Positions 20,877-28,061 of a DNA stretch of 28,061 nucleotides are shown in pieces. The translations under genes were made by a program, and so were the position numbers. Every line of letters starts with the position of its first letter. The stretch's first letter is position 1. The notes beneath the pieces are model-generated. The model did no database searches. It saw nothing but the letters and a program-made list of their open reading frames with translations, and was not told where the DNA came from. This stretch comes from a virus, in IMG/VR virus record IMGVR_UViG_3300042401_001450, positions 1 through 28,061 of that record. The stretch is one strand, 5' to 3'.

Positions 20877-21617
20877 GTGCCAGTCCTCAGCCTCACCCCC
20901 ACCCCCACGGCGCCGGGGCAGAGCTTTCTGCAACTGGTGAACGCCTGCCGGCAAGAAGCGGGCGTGGCGACCTCTGACCTGACGACGCTACAGACCAGCA
21001 TGTCGATGGAGTCGACCCGGTTCAAGAACTGGATCAACAGGGAGTGGTTGAGGATTCAGGCGGACAAGAGCGACTGGCAGTGGATGCGCCAGACAGCGCA
21101 GTTCAACCTGCAGGCGAACGTTCCTTCGTACTCACCAACGGTCGTGGGCCTCGCATCAACGCCACAGTTCACAGGTGCCACCTTCGGGAACTGGAAGCGC
21201 GACAGCTTCAGGATCTATTCGGCCGCGTACACCGACGAGATGCTCGCCGGCTTCATGCCCTGGGACACCTACCGCAACGTGTACCAGTACGGGTCGATGC
21301 GCGACTCCCGCGCTCGGCCGGTGGCGTTCTCGGTCGCACCCGACAAGAGCCTGTGGTTTGGCATCACGCCTGACGCGGCCTACGGTGTTGTCTTCGAGTA
21401 CTACACCGCACCCATCGGCCTGGCCCAGGACGCTGACACGCCGACGATGCCGGCCCAGTACCACGACCTGATCATGTACCGCGCTCTGCGCAGCTACGGG
21501 GTCTTCATGGCTGCGTCAGAAGTCATCGCCCGCGCACAGGAGGAGATCAACCGCATCTCCCCGAAATTACTGGCGGACCAACTGCCGATCTTCTCCAGCG
21601 GCCCCCCGCTCGCATGA
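20877..21617 (+). CDS. Head-tail adaptor protein, SU10-like
   Basis: A 246-residue protein with the order FLQLVNACRQEAGV, MESTRFKNWINREWLRIQ, DWQWMRQTAQF, then SYSP and a late YHDLIMYRALRSYGVFM. This matches the SU10-adaptor-like family of short-tailed phages that joins the portal to the nozzle. It sits directly before the nozzle-like gene and overlaps it as ATGA. The start GTG 20877 follows the previous stop without a gap and has a poor ribosome binding site, again suggesting coupling. Confidence 0.65.
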   Translation: MPVLSLTPTPTAPGQSFLQLVNACRQEAGVATSDLTTLQTSMSMESTRFKNWINREWLRIQADKSDWQWMRQTAQFNLQANVPSYSPTVVGLASTPQFTGATFGNWKRDSFRIYSAAYTDEMLAGFMPWDTYRNVYQYGSMRDSRARPVAFSVAPDKSLWFGITPDAAYGVVFEYYTAPIGLAQDADTPTMPAQYHDLIMYRALRSYGVFMAASEVIARAQEEINRISPKLLADQLPIFSSGPPLA

Positions 21618-23680
21618 GCCTCGCCGAAGCAAAGATGCCGCCTGTTCGGTACGACAACTTCAGGTTGGAGGGCGGCCTCGACCTGGTCACGCCGACGCTC
21701 TCACTGAAGCCAGGCGTGGCGCGTGCCGCACAGAACTTCGAGATCTCTGTCTCTGGTGGCTACTCCCGCATCCCCGGCTATGAGCGCTGCGATGGTCAGC
21801 CGGCGCCAAGCGCCGCCACCTACTCGGTGCTCACGCTCAACACTGTCACGGGTGTTGCCGTTGGCAACACGATCGTCAACTCACTGGCCACAGCCTCGGG
21901 CCACGTCATCGCCATTTCCGGCCTGAGCCTGGTGTACACCAAGGCGGTTGGCACGTTCACCGCCGGCCAGACCATTCTGGTTGGGGCAACAACGATCGGC
22001 ACGATGCAGGCGGTGACGACGTATTCACAAAACATCACAACGCAGGCGGTGAACGCGGCAGCAGCGGCAGACGTCTACCGCGCGGACATCCAGGTAGTGC
22101 CAGGCAGCGGCCCGGTGCGCGGCGTCGAGCGGTTCAATGGGGTGTTGTACGCCTGGCGTAACAACAGCGCAGGCACCGCGCTGGCGCTCTACAAGTCATC
22201 GGCGGGCGGTTGGACCGCTGTGGCCCTCGGCAACGAGATGTCCTTCACGACCGGCGTTCTGACAGCGTTCGCCGAGGGCAACACCGTCTACGGTGGCACG
22301 TCCGGCGCGACCGGAGTGATCTCGCGGGTGGTGCTGGAGAGCGGCAGCACTTGGATCGGAGGCACCGGCCGGCTGATCCTGTCCAGCGTCATCGGCGTGT
22401 TCGTGTCAGGCGAGCCGCTGAAGATGACCAACGCGGCGGGGACGACCCGCGCCACCAGCGCCAGTGCAGCGACTGCCATCACGCTGCTGCCAGGCGGGCG
22501 GGTGCAGACGGATCGCGGGACATTCGGCGGTACGGTCAGCACCCGGATCTATGGCGCGGATGGTGTCAACCGGGGCTTTGAGTTCGACGGCACCGTCTAC
22601 GTGCCGATCAGGACGGGGATGGCAACGGACAACCCGACCTGTGTTTCGCTGCACAAGAACTACTTGTTCTTCAGTTTCGCTGAGTCGGTCCAGAACAGCG
22701 CGATCGGCACACCCTACATCTGGTCCCCGATATTCGGCGCGAACGAGATCTTGATGCCCGAGACGGTCACGGCAATGGTGAACCTCCCGGGCACAGTCCA
22801 GTCGGGTGCACTGGCAATCTTCAGCCAGGCCAACACATTCTTGCTATACGGCACAAGTATGGCGACCTGGAACTTGGTGCCGTTCAACACGGGCGTGGGC
22901 TCGCAGGCCTACACCGCGCAGACGATGGAGAACGCCTACGCGCTGGACGCACGCGGCGTCATCAGCATGCAGACGAGCCTGAACTACGGCAACTTCGATA
23001 GCTCCACGCTGACCTTGGCCATTCGGCCGTTCATCCAGGCGCGACGCAACATTGCAACGGCCAGTGGTCTGAACCGCGAGAAGTCGCAGTACCGTGTCTT
23101 CTACAGCGATGGCTACGGTCTCTACACGACCATCATCAATGGCCAGGCCAAGGGCTCGATGCCGGTGCTGTTCCCCGACCCCGTGAACTGCTGGTGCGAC
23201 GGTGACCCGACAGACGGCAACGAGATCTCGTACTTCGGTGGCAGCCTGGGCTACGTGTACCAGATGGACACAGGCGCATCGTTCGATGGCGCCAACATCC
23301 CGGCGTATTTCACATTGAACTTCGCATCTCAGGGCGGCCCCCGGATGCTCAAGCGGTATCGCAGGGCATCGCTGGAGATCACGGGTGCCGGCTACGCAGC
23401 CTTCTACTTTGGCTACGCGCTCGGCTACGGTTCCACCGGGATTGATCAAGCGTCTGCCTACGACAGTCCGTACTTCACTCCGTTCGCGCAGGCCACCTGG
23501 GACAGCTTCATTTGGGACAACTTCATGTGGGATGGCGCCACGCTGCTGCCCAGCGAAGTGGAGTGCACCGGCACCGGTGAAAACATCGCGCTCACCATCA
23601 CCTCCAACAGCAACATCAATCAAGCGTTCACCGTGAACAGCGCGGTGCTGCATTACAGCCCGAGACGAGGAATTCGATGA
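21614..23680 (+). CDS. Tail nozzle-like structural protein, 688 aa
   Basis: A 688-residue protein beginning RYDNFRLEGGLDLVTPTLSL, then KPGVARAAQNFEI and GGYSRIPGYERCDG. This opening is seen in tail nozzle or hub proteins of short-tailed phages, next to the adaptor. The rest is beta-rich with many Gly/Thr/Tyr (for example FGGTVSTRIYGADGVNRGF, FILF-like strands and WDSFIWDNFMWDG near the end). No enzymatic motif is seen. Four-base overlaps on both sides place it in one operon with the adaptor and the S74 fibre. The nozzle role rests on position and N-terminal pattern. Confidence 0.6.
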   Translation: MSLAEAKMPPVRYDNFRLEGGLDLVTPTLSLKPGVARAAQNFEISVSGGYSRIPGYERCDGQPAPSAATYSVLTLNTVTGVAVGNTIVNSLATASGHVIAISGLSLVYTKAVGTFTAGQTILVGATTIGTMQAVTTYSQNITTQAVNAAAAADVYRADIQVVPGSGPVRGVERFNGVLYAWRNNSAGTALALYKSSAGGWTAVALGNEMSFTTGVLTAFAEGNTVYGGTSGATGVISRVVLESGSTWIGGTGRLILSSVIGVFVSGEPLKMTNAAGTTRATSASAATAITLLPGGRVQTDRGTFGGTVSTRIYGADGVNRGFEFDGTVYVPIRTGMATDNPTCVSLHKNYLFFSFAESVQNSAIGTPYIWSPIFGANEILMPETVTAMVNLPGTVQSGALAIFSQANTFLLYGTSMATWNLVPFNTGVGSQAYTAQTMENAYALDARGVISMQTSLNYGNFDSSTLTLAIRPFIQARRNIATASGLNREKSQYRVFYSDGYGLYTTIINGQAKGSMPVLFPDPVNCWCDGDPTDGNEISYFGGSLGYVYQMDTGASFDGANIPAYFTLNFASQGGPRMLKRYRRASLEITGAGYAAFYFGYALGYGSTGIDQASAYDSPYFTPFAQATWDSFIWDNFMWDGATLLPSEVECTGTGENIALTITSNSNINQAFTVNSAVLHYSPRRGIR

Positions 23681-24642
23681 GCAATGAGTACTACAGCCAC
23701 ACGACATTTCCCGCAGTGGGGTCGGCCGGCAGTTCATCGAGCATGCGTACTGAACTGGACGCAATCTCTGCAGGCTTCGCCAAGTTGCCAACGATGTCCA
23801 GCAGCATCGGCAAGTTCGTGGTGGTCAATTCAACGGGCGCGAGCCTGACGAACTCGACGAGCCTGAGCGAGACCTCCGGTGTCGTGTCCGCAACCACAGC
23901 GGCGGTGGACACCAACACCCTTCAGTTGGCGACCACAGCGTATGTGGTCAACCAGTTGTACTTGAAGGCCGCAACAGCCGCCACGACCTATGTGCCGTTG
24001 AGCAGCCCGATCTTCCCCGGCAACGTCACGATGGGTAGCCTCACGGTCAACGGCACCGTCTCGGGCCCGTTCCTCATCGGTGCGCTGACCGTCGTGACAG
24101 CGGAGTCACTCAACGTGACGGCTGGGCCAGCGAGCTACCTGACCCGGTTCATCAACAGCAATGCCGCCACCCCGCAGGGCGCCCTGATTCAGTACACGGG
24201 CGCGAGTCCGAACGGCACGACCAGCGAGTTCCTGTCCTGCCAGGACTCCACCGCACCGCGTGCCACGATCCGGTCCAACGGCGGCCTGGCCAACTACTCG
24301 GCGAACAACGTCAACCTGTCGGACGAGCGGCTCAAGAAGGCCTTCATGCCGGCGGCCAGCTACTACACCAAGTGGCAGCAGATCGAGTTCTGCACCTACT
24401 TGTTCAAAGACCAGACGGACACCGAACTCAACCTGGGCGTGCGAGCGCAGCAACTGGAGGCGGTCTGTCCTGAACTGGTGGACAACAGCGGCTACGGTGT
24501 GACGCCTGCGGATGGAGTGCCCTTCAAGGCGGTGTACCAGACCGACTTCCAGTTCGCCACAGCGCGTGCACTTCAGGAGGCGATCGCCAAGATCGAGCAG
24601 TTGACGGCGCGCGTTGCAGCACTCGAACCCGCACCAGGCTGA
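23677..24642 (+). CDS. Tail fibre with C-terminal S74 self-cleaving chaperone
   Basis: A 321-residue fibre protein with GAGGAA upstream. An N-terminal Ser/Thr-rich shaft region (residues 1-210) is followed by an intramolecular chaperone of peptidase family S74. The motif LSDERLKKAF has Ser215 and Lys220, five residues apart as in the Ser/Lys dyad of this family. Later family features are LGVRAQQLEAVCPELV, YQTDFQFATARALQEA and the terminal helix IEQLTARVAALE. By family knowledge, three chains fold together and the chaperone cleaves itself off before Ser215, leaving a mature fibre of about 214 residues. No receptor domain is obvious in the short shaft. Confidence 0.85.
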   Translation: MSNEYYSHTTFPAVGSAGSSSSMRTELDAISAGFAKLPTMSSSIGKFVVVNSTGASLTNSTSLSETSGVVSATTAAVDTNTLQLATTAYVVNQLYLKAATAATTYVPLSSPIFPGNVTMGSLTVNGTVSGPFLIGALTVVTAESLNVTAGPASYLTRFINSNAATPQGALIQYTGASPNGTTSEFLSCQDSTAPRATIRSNGGLANYSANNVNLSDERLKKAFMPAASYYTKWQQIEFCTYLFKDQTDTELNLGVRAQQLEAVCPELVDNSGYGVTPADGVPFKAVYQTDFQFATARALQEAIAKIEQLTARVAALEPAPG

Positions 24643-24645
24643 GCG

Positions 24646-24789
24646 ATGGAAATCCTGGACATCATCACCAAAAGCTGGCCGATCGCGGTGGGGATTGTCA
24701 CGGTGGTGATCTTGTTGGCCAAGAACGACACCCGCATCCATGTGCTCGAAGACAAGGTCAAAACGCTGTTCGAGTTGATGAACAAATGA
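24646..24789 (+). CDS. 47-aa single-pass membrane protein
   Basis: A 47-residue protein from ATG 24646 with one membrane span (WPIAVGIVTVVILLA, residues 11-25) and a short helical cytoplasmic or periplasmic tail (IHVLEDKVKTLFELMNK). It lies between the S74 fibre and another small membrane gene, overlapping the latter as ATGA. Its position next to the holin gene suggests a part in lysis, such as an antiholin or pinholin-type helper, but no motif shows this. Confidence 0.6.
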   Translation: MEILDIITKSWPIAVGIVTVVILLAKNDTRIHVLEDKVKTLFELMNK

Positions 24790-25046
24790 GCCGACTGCAA
24801 TTCGACTGGACGGTCAACGCAGGGCATGTGCTGACGTTTCTCGGCTTCATCATCACCGGCTTCATCGCGTTTCAGAACCTCGACAAGCGCGTGATCGTGC
24901 TGGAGCAGACAACGGCGTACCAGGTGCGGCGGGACGCGGAGCAGGACTCGCTGCTCAAGGAGACCAAGGCGGAGGTTAGGGACGCCCTGCGGGACGTGCG
25001 CAACAGCTTGGAAAAGCTCAGCGACAAGATCGACAAGAAGAGGTGA
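24786..25046 (+). CDS. 86-aa membrane protein with coiled-coil tail
   Basis: An 86-residue protein with an N-terminal membrane span (HVLTFLGFIITGFIAF, residues about 14-29) and a long charged helix (AEVRDALRDVRNSLEKLSDK). This is the layout of an inner-membrane spanin or a small holin accessory; I find no lipoprotein partner with a lipobox nearby, so the spanin call is not made. It is coupled by ATGA to the 47-aa gene and abuts the holin. Confidence 0.6.
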   Translation: MSRLQFDWTVNAGHVLTFLGFIITGFIAFQNLDKRVIVLEQTTAYQVRRDAEQDSLLKETKAEVRDALRDVRNSLEKLSDKIDKKR

Positions 25047-25048
25047 GC

Positions 25049-25582
25049 ATGGATTGGAAAGACATCAGCAAGTTGGTAGGCGCCAGCGCACCGATGCTCG
25101 GCACGCTCCTGGGCGGCCCAGCAGGCGCTGCTGTAGGCGGGTTCATAGCGTCAGCGCTGGGCTCGGGCGCGTCACCGGATGAGGTGTCGCAGGCGCTGGC
25201 CGCCAACCCTGATGCTGCGGTCAAGCTCAAGCAGATCGAGGCGGACAGGCAAGTCAAGCTGCGGGAGATGGTGCTGGCGCACGGTGAGGCTGAACTGACG
25301 ATCGCTGCAGGTGACCGCAAGGATGCGCGCCTCATGCAATCGACGACCCGGTCGAACTTGCCTGCGGCGCTCGCCCTCACGATAACGGGCGGGTTCTTCG
25401 GCATTCTGATGGTGATGCTGCTGGGCATCTGGCACCCCAACGACAACGCGGCGCTGCTGGTCTTGCTTGGGTCTCTGGGAACGAGCTTCGGCTCAGTCAT
25501 CAATTTCTATTTCGGCAGCAGTGTCGGCAGTCATCGCAAAGATGAACTGCTGGCCAACTCCTCGCCGGCCAACCAGGGTTGA
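25049..25582 (+). CDS. Holin of the GTA three-transmembrane type
   Basis: A 177-residue protein matching the holin family first described for gene-transfer agents (three membrane segments). N-terminal WKDISKLVGASAPMLGTLLG is followed by GPAGAAVGGFIASALG, a middle charged helix (VKLKQIEADRQVKLREMVLA), then two hydrophobic segments (LALTITGGFFGILMVMLLGI and LLVLLGSLGTSFGSVINFYF) and the ending SSVGSHRKDELL that is typical. It would permeabilise the inner membrane at the end of infection. I start at ATG 25049, five to six bases after AAGAAGAGG; GTG 25043 would overlap the previous stop. Confidence 0.8.
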   Translation: MDWKDISKLVGASAPMLGTLLGGPAGAAVGGFIASALGSGASPDEVSQALAANPDAAVKLKQIEADRQVKLREMVLAHGEAELTIAAGDRKDARLMQSTTRSNLPAALALTITGGFFGILMVMLLGIWHPNDNAALLVLLGSLGTSFGSVINFYFGSSVGSHRKDELLANSSPANQG

Positions 25583-25584
25583 CC

Positions 25585-28002
25585 ATGGCAGTAACGAATC
25601 CATTTGCAGTAGACACCGCAGCGGCGAACACCACCAAAGTGGGAATACAAGACGACAAAGGCCTGGTGGCTGGCGCCATGGGCCCGGCGGCGACCGCAGA
25701 CAAGGCTGCTGTGGACGCGTACAAATCCACGGATACCAAACTGGCCGGGTACACCGCGACCGGCACCAAGGCCACCGATGCCAAGTCGACTGACACGACG
25801 TCGACTGACTACGCTGCCACCAAGTCTGCTGCTGCGAACACCTACGACGCGACCGCGACCGACTCGACCACCTACGACGCCACCAAGTCTGCTGCTGCGA
25901 ACACCTACAAGTCGACTGACACAACGTCAAAAGATTACAACGCGATCAATTCAGACGCTGCAAGCACCTACAAGTCGACGGACACCACGTCGAAAGATTA
26001 CAACGCGATCAATTCAGACGCTGCAAACACCTACAAATCGACGGACACGACGTCGAAAGATTACAACGCCACCAAGTCGGCCGCTGCGAACACCTACGAC
26101 GCGGCGAAGACTACAGCGGAGGGGTACAACGCCGTTGACTCGACGGGCACGGGGTACACCGCAGCGCAGATGGCTGCAACGAACCACGACATGGACAGCA
26201 ACCAGACGGTTAGCGGCCAGCTTCGTGGGGTGCTCGACGAAAACAGTCTGATCCTGCAGAAGGCTCGGGCAGACTCGCTGCAAAGCTCGAATGGCAGAGG
26301 TCTGCTGAACTCAGCAATGGCCACAGGCGCGGGCACGTCGGCTGTGCTGGACAAGGCGTTGCAGATCGCCACACCTGATGCGCTGGCGTACTTCAACACA
26401 GGTCAAGCCAACGCGCTGGCAGCGAACAACGCGGCCGCCAACAATCAACTGGCTACGAACACTGCGTCCAGTTTCACAGCGAACGCGGCCAACGTCGCGT
26501 CCGCCAACAATCAGGCGGCAAGAAACAACGCAGCCCAGTTCATGGCGAACGCCCAGAATACCGCCGGCGCCGCCACTGCGTTGGCCAGCAACACGGCATT
26601 GGGCTTCAACGCCAACGCGAAGAACGTTGTCAACACCAACGACCAGCAAGCGCTGAACGAGGCGGCTCGCACCAATGCCATTGCCGCCAACAACGCGACT
26701 GCGCAATCTGCAGCGGCAACCAACGTTGCAGCCGGCTTCAACGCCAACGCACAGAACGTGGTCAGCGCCAACAACGCGCAAGCGGCGAATCTGGCGGCTC
26801 AGACGAATGCGCAAGCGGCGAACAACGCTACTGTGCAATCTGCAGCAGCAGCCAACAGTGCGGCCAGCTTCGGCGCCAATGCGCAGAACGTCGTCAGCGC
26901 CAACAATGCGCAAGCGGCGAATCTGGCGGCTCAGACAAATGCGCAAGCGGCGAACAACGCTACTGTGCAATCTGCAGCAGCAGCCAACACTGCGGCCAGC
27001 TTCGGCGCCAACGCGCAGAACGTTGTCAGCGCGAACGACCAGGCGGCGCTTAACACGGCAGCGCAGACAAATGCGCAGACCGCGAGCAACGCACAGGTTG
27101 CCACTGCAGCAGCAACCAACAGGCAGGCAGAGTTCAACGCCAACGCGCAGAACGTCGTCAATACCAACGACCAGCAAGCGCTGAACGATGCAGCGCGTAC
27201 CAACGCGGTCGCTACCAACGCGGCGACGGCAGCGTCTGCGTTGGCCGCCAACAGCGTGGCAGCGCAGAACGCCAGAGAGACCAACGCGGCCGACGCAGCG
27301 TCCTCTCTCGCGACCAACACCGCTGCCAACTTCACCGCCAACGCGACGAACCAGGGTCTGATCAACTCGGCGCAAGCCCAGAACACGGCAGCGCAGACGA
27401 ACTCGATTGCGCAGAACAACGCCAACCTGCAGGGCGCCAAGGATACAAACACGCTCAAGAGTCAGCAGATCGGACTGACAGCAGCGGCGGCGACCGTCAA
27501 GTACGAAACCGATTTCAAAGCGGCTTTGGCGAACGCCACCGATGCGAACAAGGCGGGCCTGGTAGCGCTCGATGGCCAGGTGAAGTCCGAACTCGCGAAG
27601 ATCGACGGCAGCTACAAGCTGCAGTTGCAGCAGAGCGTGGCGTCCGGCGCGTTGTACCAGACCTCGATGACGCAGATCGCCAACGTGATGAACGACAAGG
27701 ACCTGGATCAAGCCGCCAAGCAGGAGTACATCACCCACTTGACGGACCAGTTGCAAGGCGGTCTCGACTTACAGAAGTCGATCACAGGCGTCATTCCAGG
27801 TGGGTTGATTGACTTCGGCCCGGGAGTGGCGATCACTGGACCGGTTGGTACCCCGCCGGGTGACGGCGTCGGACCTGTACGCGGCGGCCCCGCAAAGCCA
27901 GAACCGAAGGTGGCCCCGATCAAGCTTGCGCCAGCCCCCGCCCCAGCTGCAGGCGATAGCTCCAGCAACAGCGGCTTCGACGGCGGCGGCGGCCCGAATT
28001 GA
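25585..28002 (+). CDS. 805-aa Ala/Asn-rich repeat protein, possible virion core/ejection protein
   Basis: The protein is built of repeats. Residues about 85-170 carry 21-residue units of the form YKSTDTTSKDYNAINSDAAN. A linker contains SGQLRGVLDENSLILQKARA and SNGRGLLNSAMATGAG, a motif shared by long phage proteins of unknown role. From about residue 270 to 600 it has 44-residue units around NANAQNVVSANNAQAANLAA. The end is a Pro/Gly tail (PAPAPAAGDSSS). No catalytic motif, signal peptide or membrane span is seen. Position after lysis genes and next to structural genes suggests a large internal or tail-associated virion protein. The start ATG 25585 has a weak AGGG upstream. Confidence 0.65.
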   Translation: MAVTNPFAVDTAAANTTKVGIQDDKGLVAGAMGPAATADKAAVDAYKSTDTKLAGYTATGTKATDAKSTDTTSTDYAATKSAAANTYDATATDSTTYDATKSAAANTYKSTDTTSKDYNAINSDAASTYKSTDTTSKDYNAINSDAANTYKSTDTTSKDYNATKSAAANTYDAAKTTAEGYNAVDSTGTGYTAAQMAATNHDMDSNQTVSGQLRGVLDENSLILQKARADSLQSSNGRGLLNSAMATGAGTSAVLDKALQIATPDALAYFNTGQANALAANNAAANNQLATNTASSFTANAANVASANNQAARNNAAQFMANAQNTAGAATALASNTALGFNANAKNVVNTNDQQALNEAARTNAIAANNATAQSAAATNVAAGFNANAQNVVSANNAQAANLAAQTNAQAANNATVQSAAAANSAASFGANAQNVVSANNAQAANLAAQTNAQAANNATVQSAAAANTAASFGANAQNVVSANDQAALNTAAQTNAQTASNAQVATAAATNRQAEFNANAQNVVNTNDQQALNDAARTNAVATNAATAASALAANSVAAQNARETNAADAASSLATNTAANFTANATNQGLINSAQAQNTAAQTNSIAQNNANLQGAKDTNTLKSQQIGLTAAAATVKYETDFKAALANATDANKAGLVALDGQVKSELAKIDGSYKLQLQQSVASGALYQTSMTQIANVMNDKDLDQAAKQEYITHLTDQLQGGLDLQKSITGVIPGGLIDFGPGVAITGPVGTPPGDGVGPVRGGPAKPEPKVAPIKLAPAPAPAAGDSSSNSGFDGGGGPN
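25843..26094 (+). repeat. Four 63-bp (21-residue) tandem repeats
   Basis: Units begin at 25843, 25906, 25969 and 26032, each 63 bases. Units 2 and 3 are nearly identical in DNA; units 1 and 4 are diverged. Each encodes a Tyr-started 21-residue segment. They are coding repeats without spacers of variable sequence, so not a CRISPR array. Confidence 0.9.
26770..27033 (+). repeat. Near-identical 132-bp (44-residue) direct duplication
   Basis: Copy 1 (26770-26901) and copy 2 (26902-27033) differ at only a handful of positions, mostly silent. More diverged relatives of the same 44-residue unit lie on both sides, with NANAQNVV- or GANAQNVV-type landmarks recurring every 132 bases. Confidence 0.85.
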
Positions 28003-28061
28003 ACGACATAGCCGCCGCGCAACAGAACGGCTGGGAGGCAGTGCCCTATCACTTGGGGTCG
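27999..28061 (+). CDS. Possible start of the next gene (3' end outside window)
   Basis: A TTG at 27999 overlaps the preceding stop as TTGA and opens a frame that runs to the window edge, encoding NDIAAAQQNGWEAVPYHLGS. The four-base overlap is the style used throughout this genome, but 21 codons are too few to judge. Confidence 0.35.
   Translation, partial: MNDIAAAQQNGWEAVPYHLGS

Noticed and set aside
25843-26094. CRISPR-like regular repeats
   Set aside because: Repeats are contiguous, in frame and coding, with no spacers.
26311-27756. A 481-codon open frame on the minus strand antisense to the repeat protein
   Set aside because: It is open because the sense strand uses GCN and AAC codons almost only; the product is a Val/Arg/Gly-rich repeat shadow without a start signal.

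Overview
The window looks like about 28 kb of a tailed-phage genome (or prophage) with a short-tailed, podovirus-like virion. I recognise a VapE-type primase/helicase, a VRR-NUC nuclease, an SNF2-like helicase, a P22-type large terminase, a P22-like portal, a scaffold, an N4-gp56-type major capsid protein, an SU10-like adaptor, a nozzle-like protein, fibres and a GTA-type holin. The DNA is mostly G+C-rich with GC-ending codons, and Shine-Dalgarno sites are common. A betaproteobacterial (Burkholderiales-like) host is my inference from composition and the kinds of proteins. No integrase, repressor, polymerase or RNA polymerase lies in the window, so lifestyle cannot be decided.

Layout. (1) 1-4292, plus strand: the replication block, vapE (5' end outside the window), VRR-NUC and SNF2-like helicase, then a 61-aa zinc-finger protein. 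Between vapE and VRR-NUC is a 397-bp non-coding stretch with an exact-length 109-bp tandem duplication, many GGGTCA-type motifs in both orientations and an AT-rich centre. It is my best candidate for a replication origin or control region. (2) 4378-7666, minus strand: a nine-gene operon headed by a DUF932 protein and followed by eight small, mostly unrecognised proteins. Seven of its junctions involve either 4-base stop/start overlaps or a duplicated structured leader. It ends in a strong minus-strand terminator that lies inside the convergent zinc-finger gene. (3) 7667-8850: a divergent intergenic region and small ORFs leading into packaging. (4) 8851-17813, plus strand: small terminase, large terminase, portal, small virion protein, GH108 lysozyme, HNH endonuclease, small coiled-coil protein, scaffold, major capsid and two paralogous decoration-like proteins, closed by a strong hairpin. 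(5) 17836-24642: a tail and fibre block, including an AT-rich island with a BNR/Asp-box receptor-binding candidate, the adaptor, the nozzle-like protein and a self-cleaving S74 fibre. (6) 24646-28061: three small membrane proteins including a GTA-type holin, then an 805-aa repeat-built Ala/Asn-rich protein that may be a virion core or ejection protein, and the start of another gene.

The least explained part is the minus-strand operon (4378-7666) with its duplicated two-hairpin leaders. It is the best place to look for an undescribed phage function. Second is the GGGTCA-rich region next to vapE, which resembles the helicase-plus-iteron arrangement known from satellite P4. Third is the repeat protein, whose 21-residue and 44-residue units fit coiled-coil periodicities.
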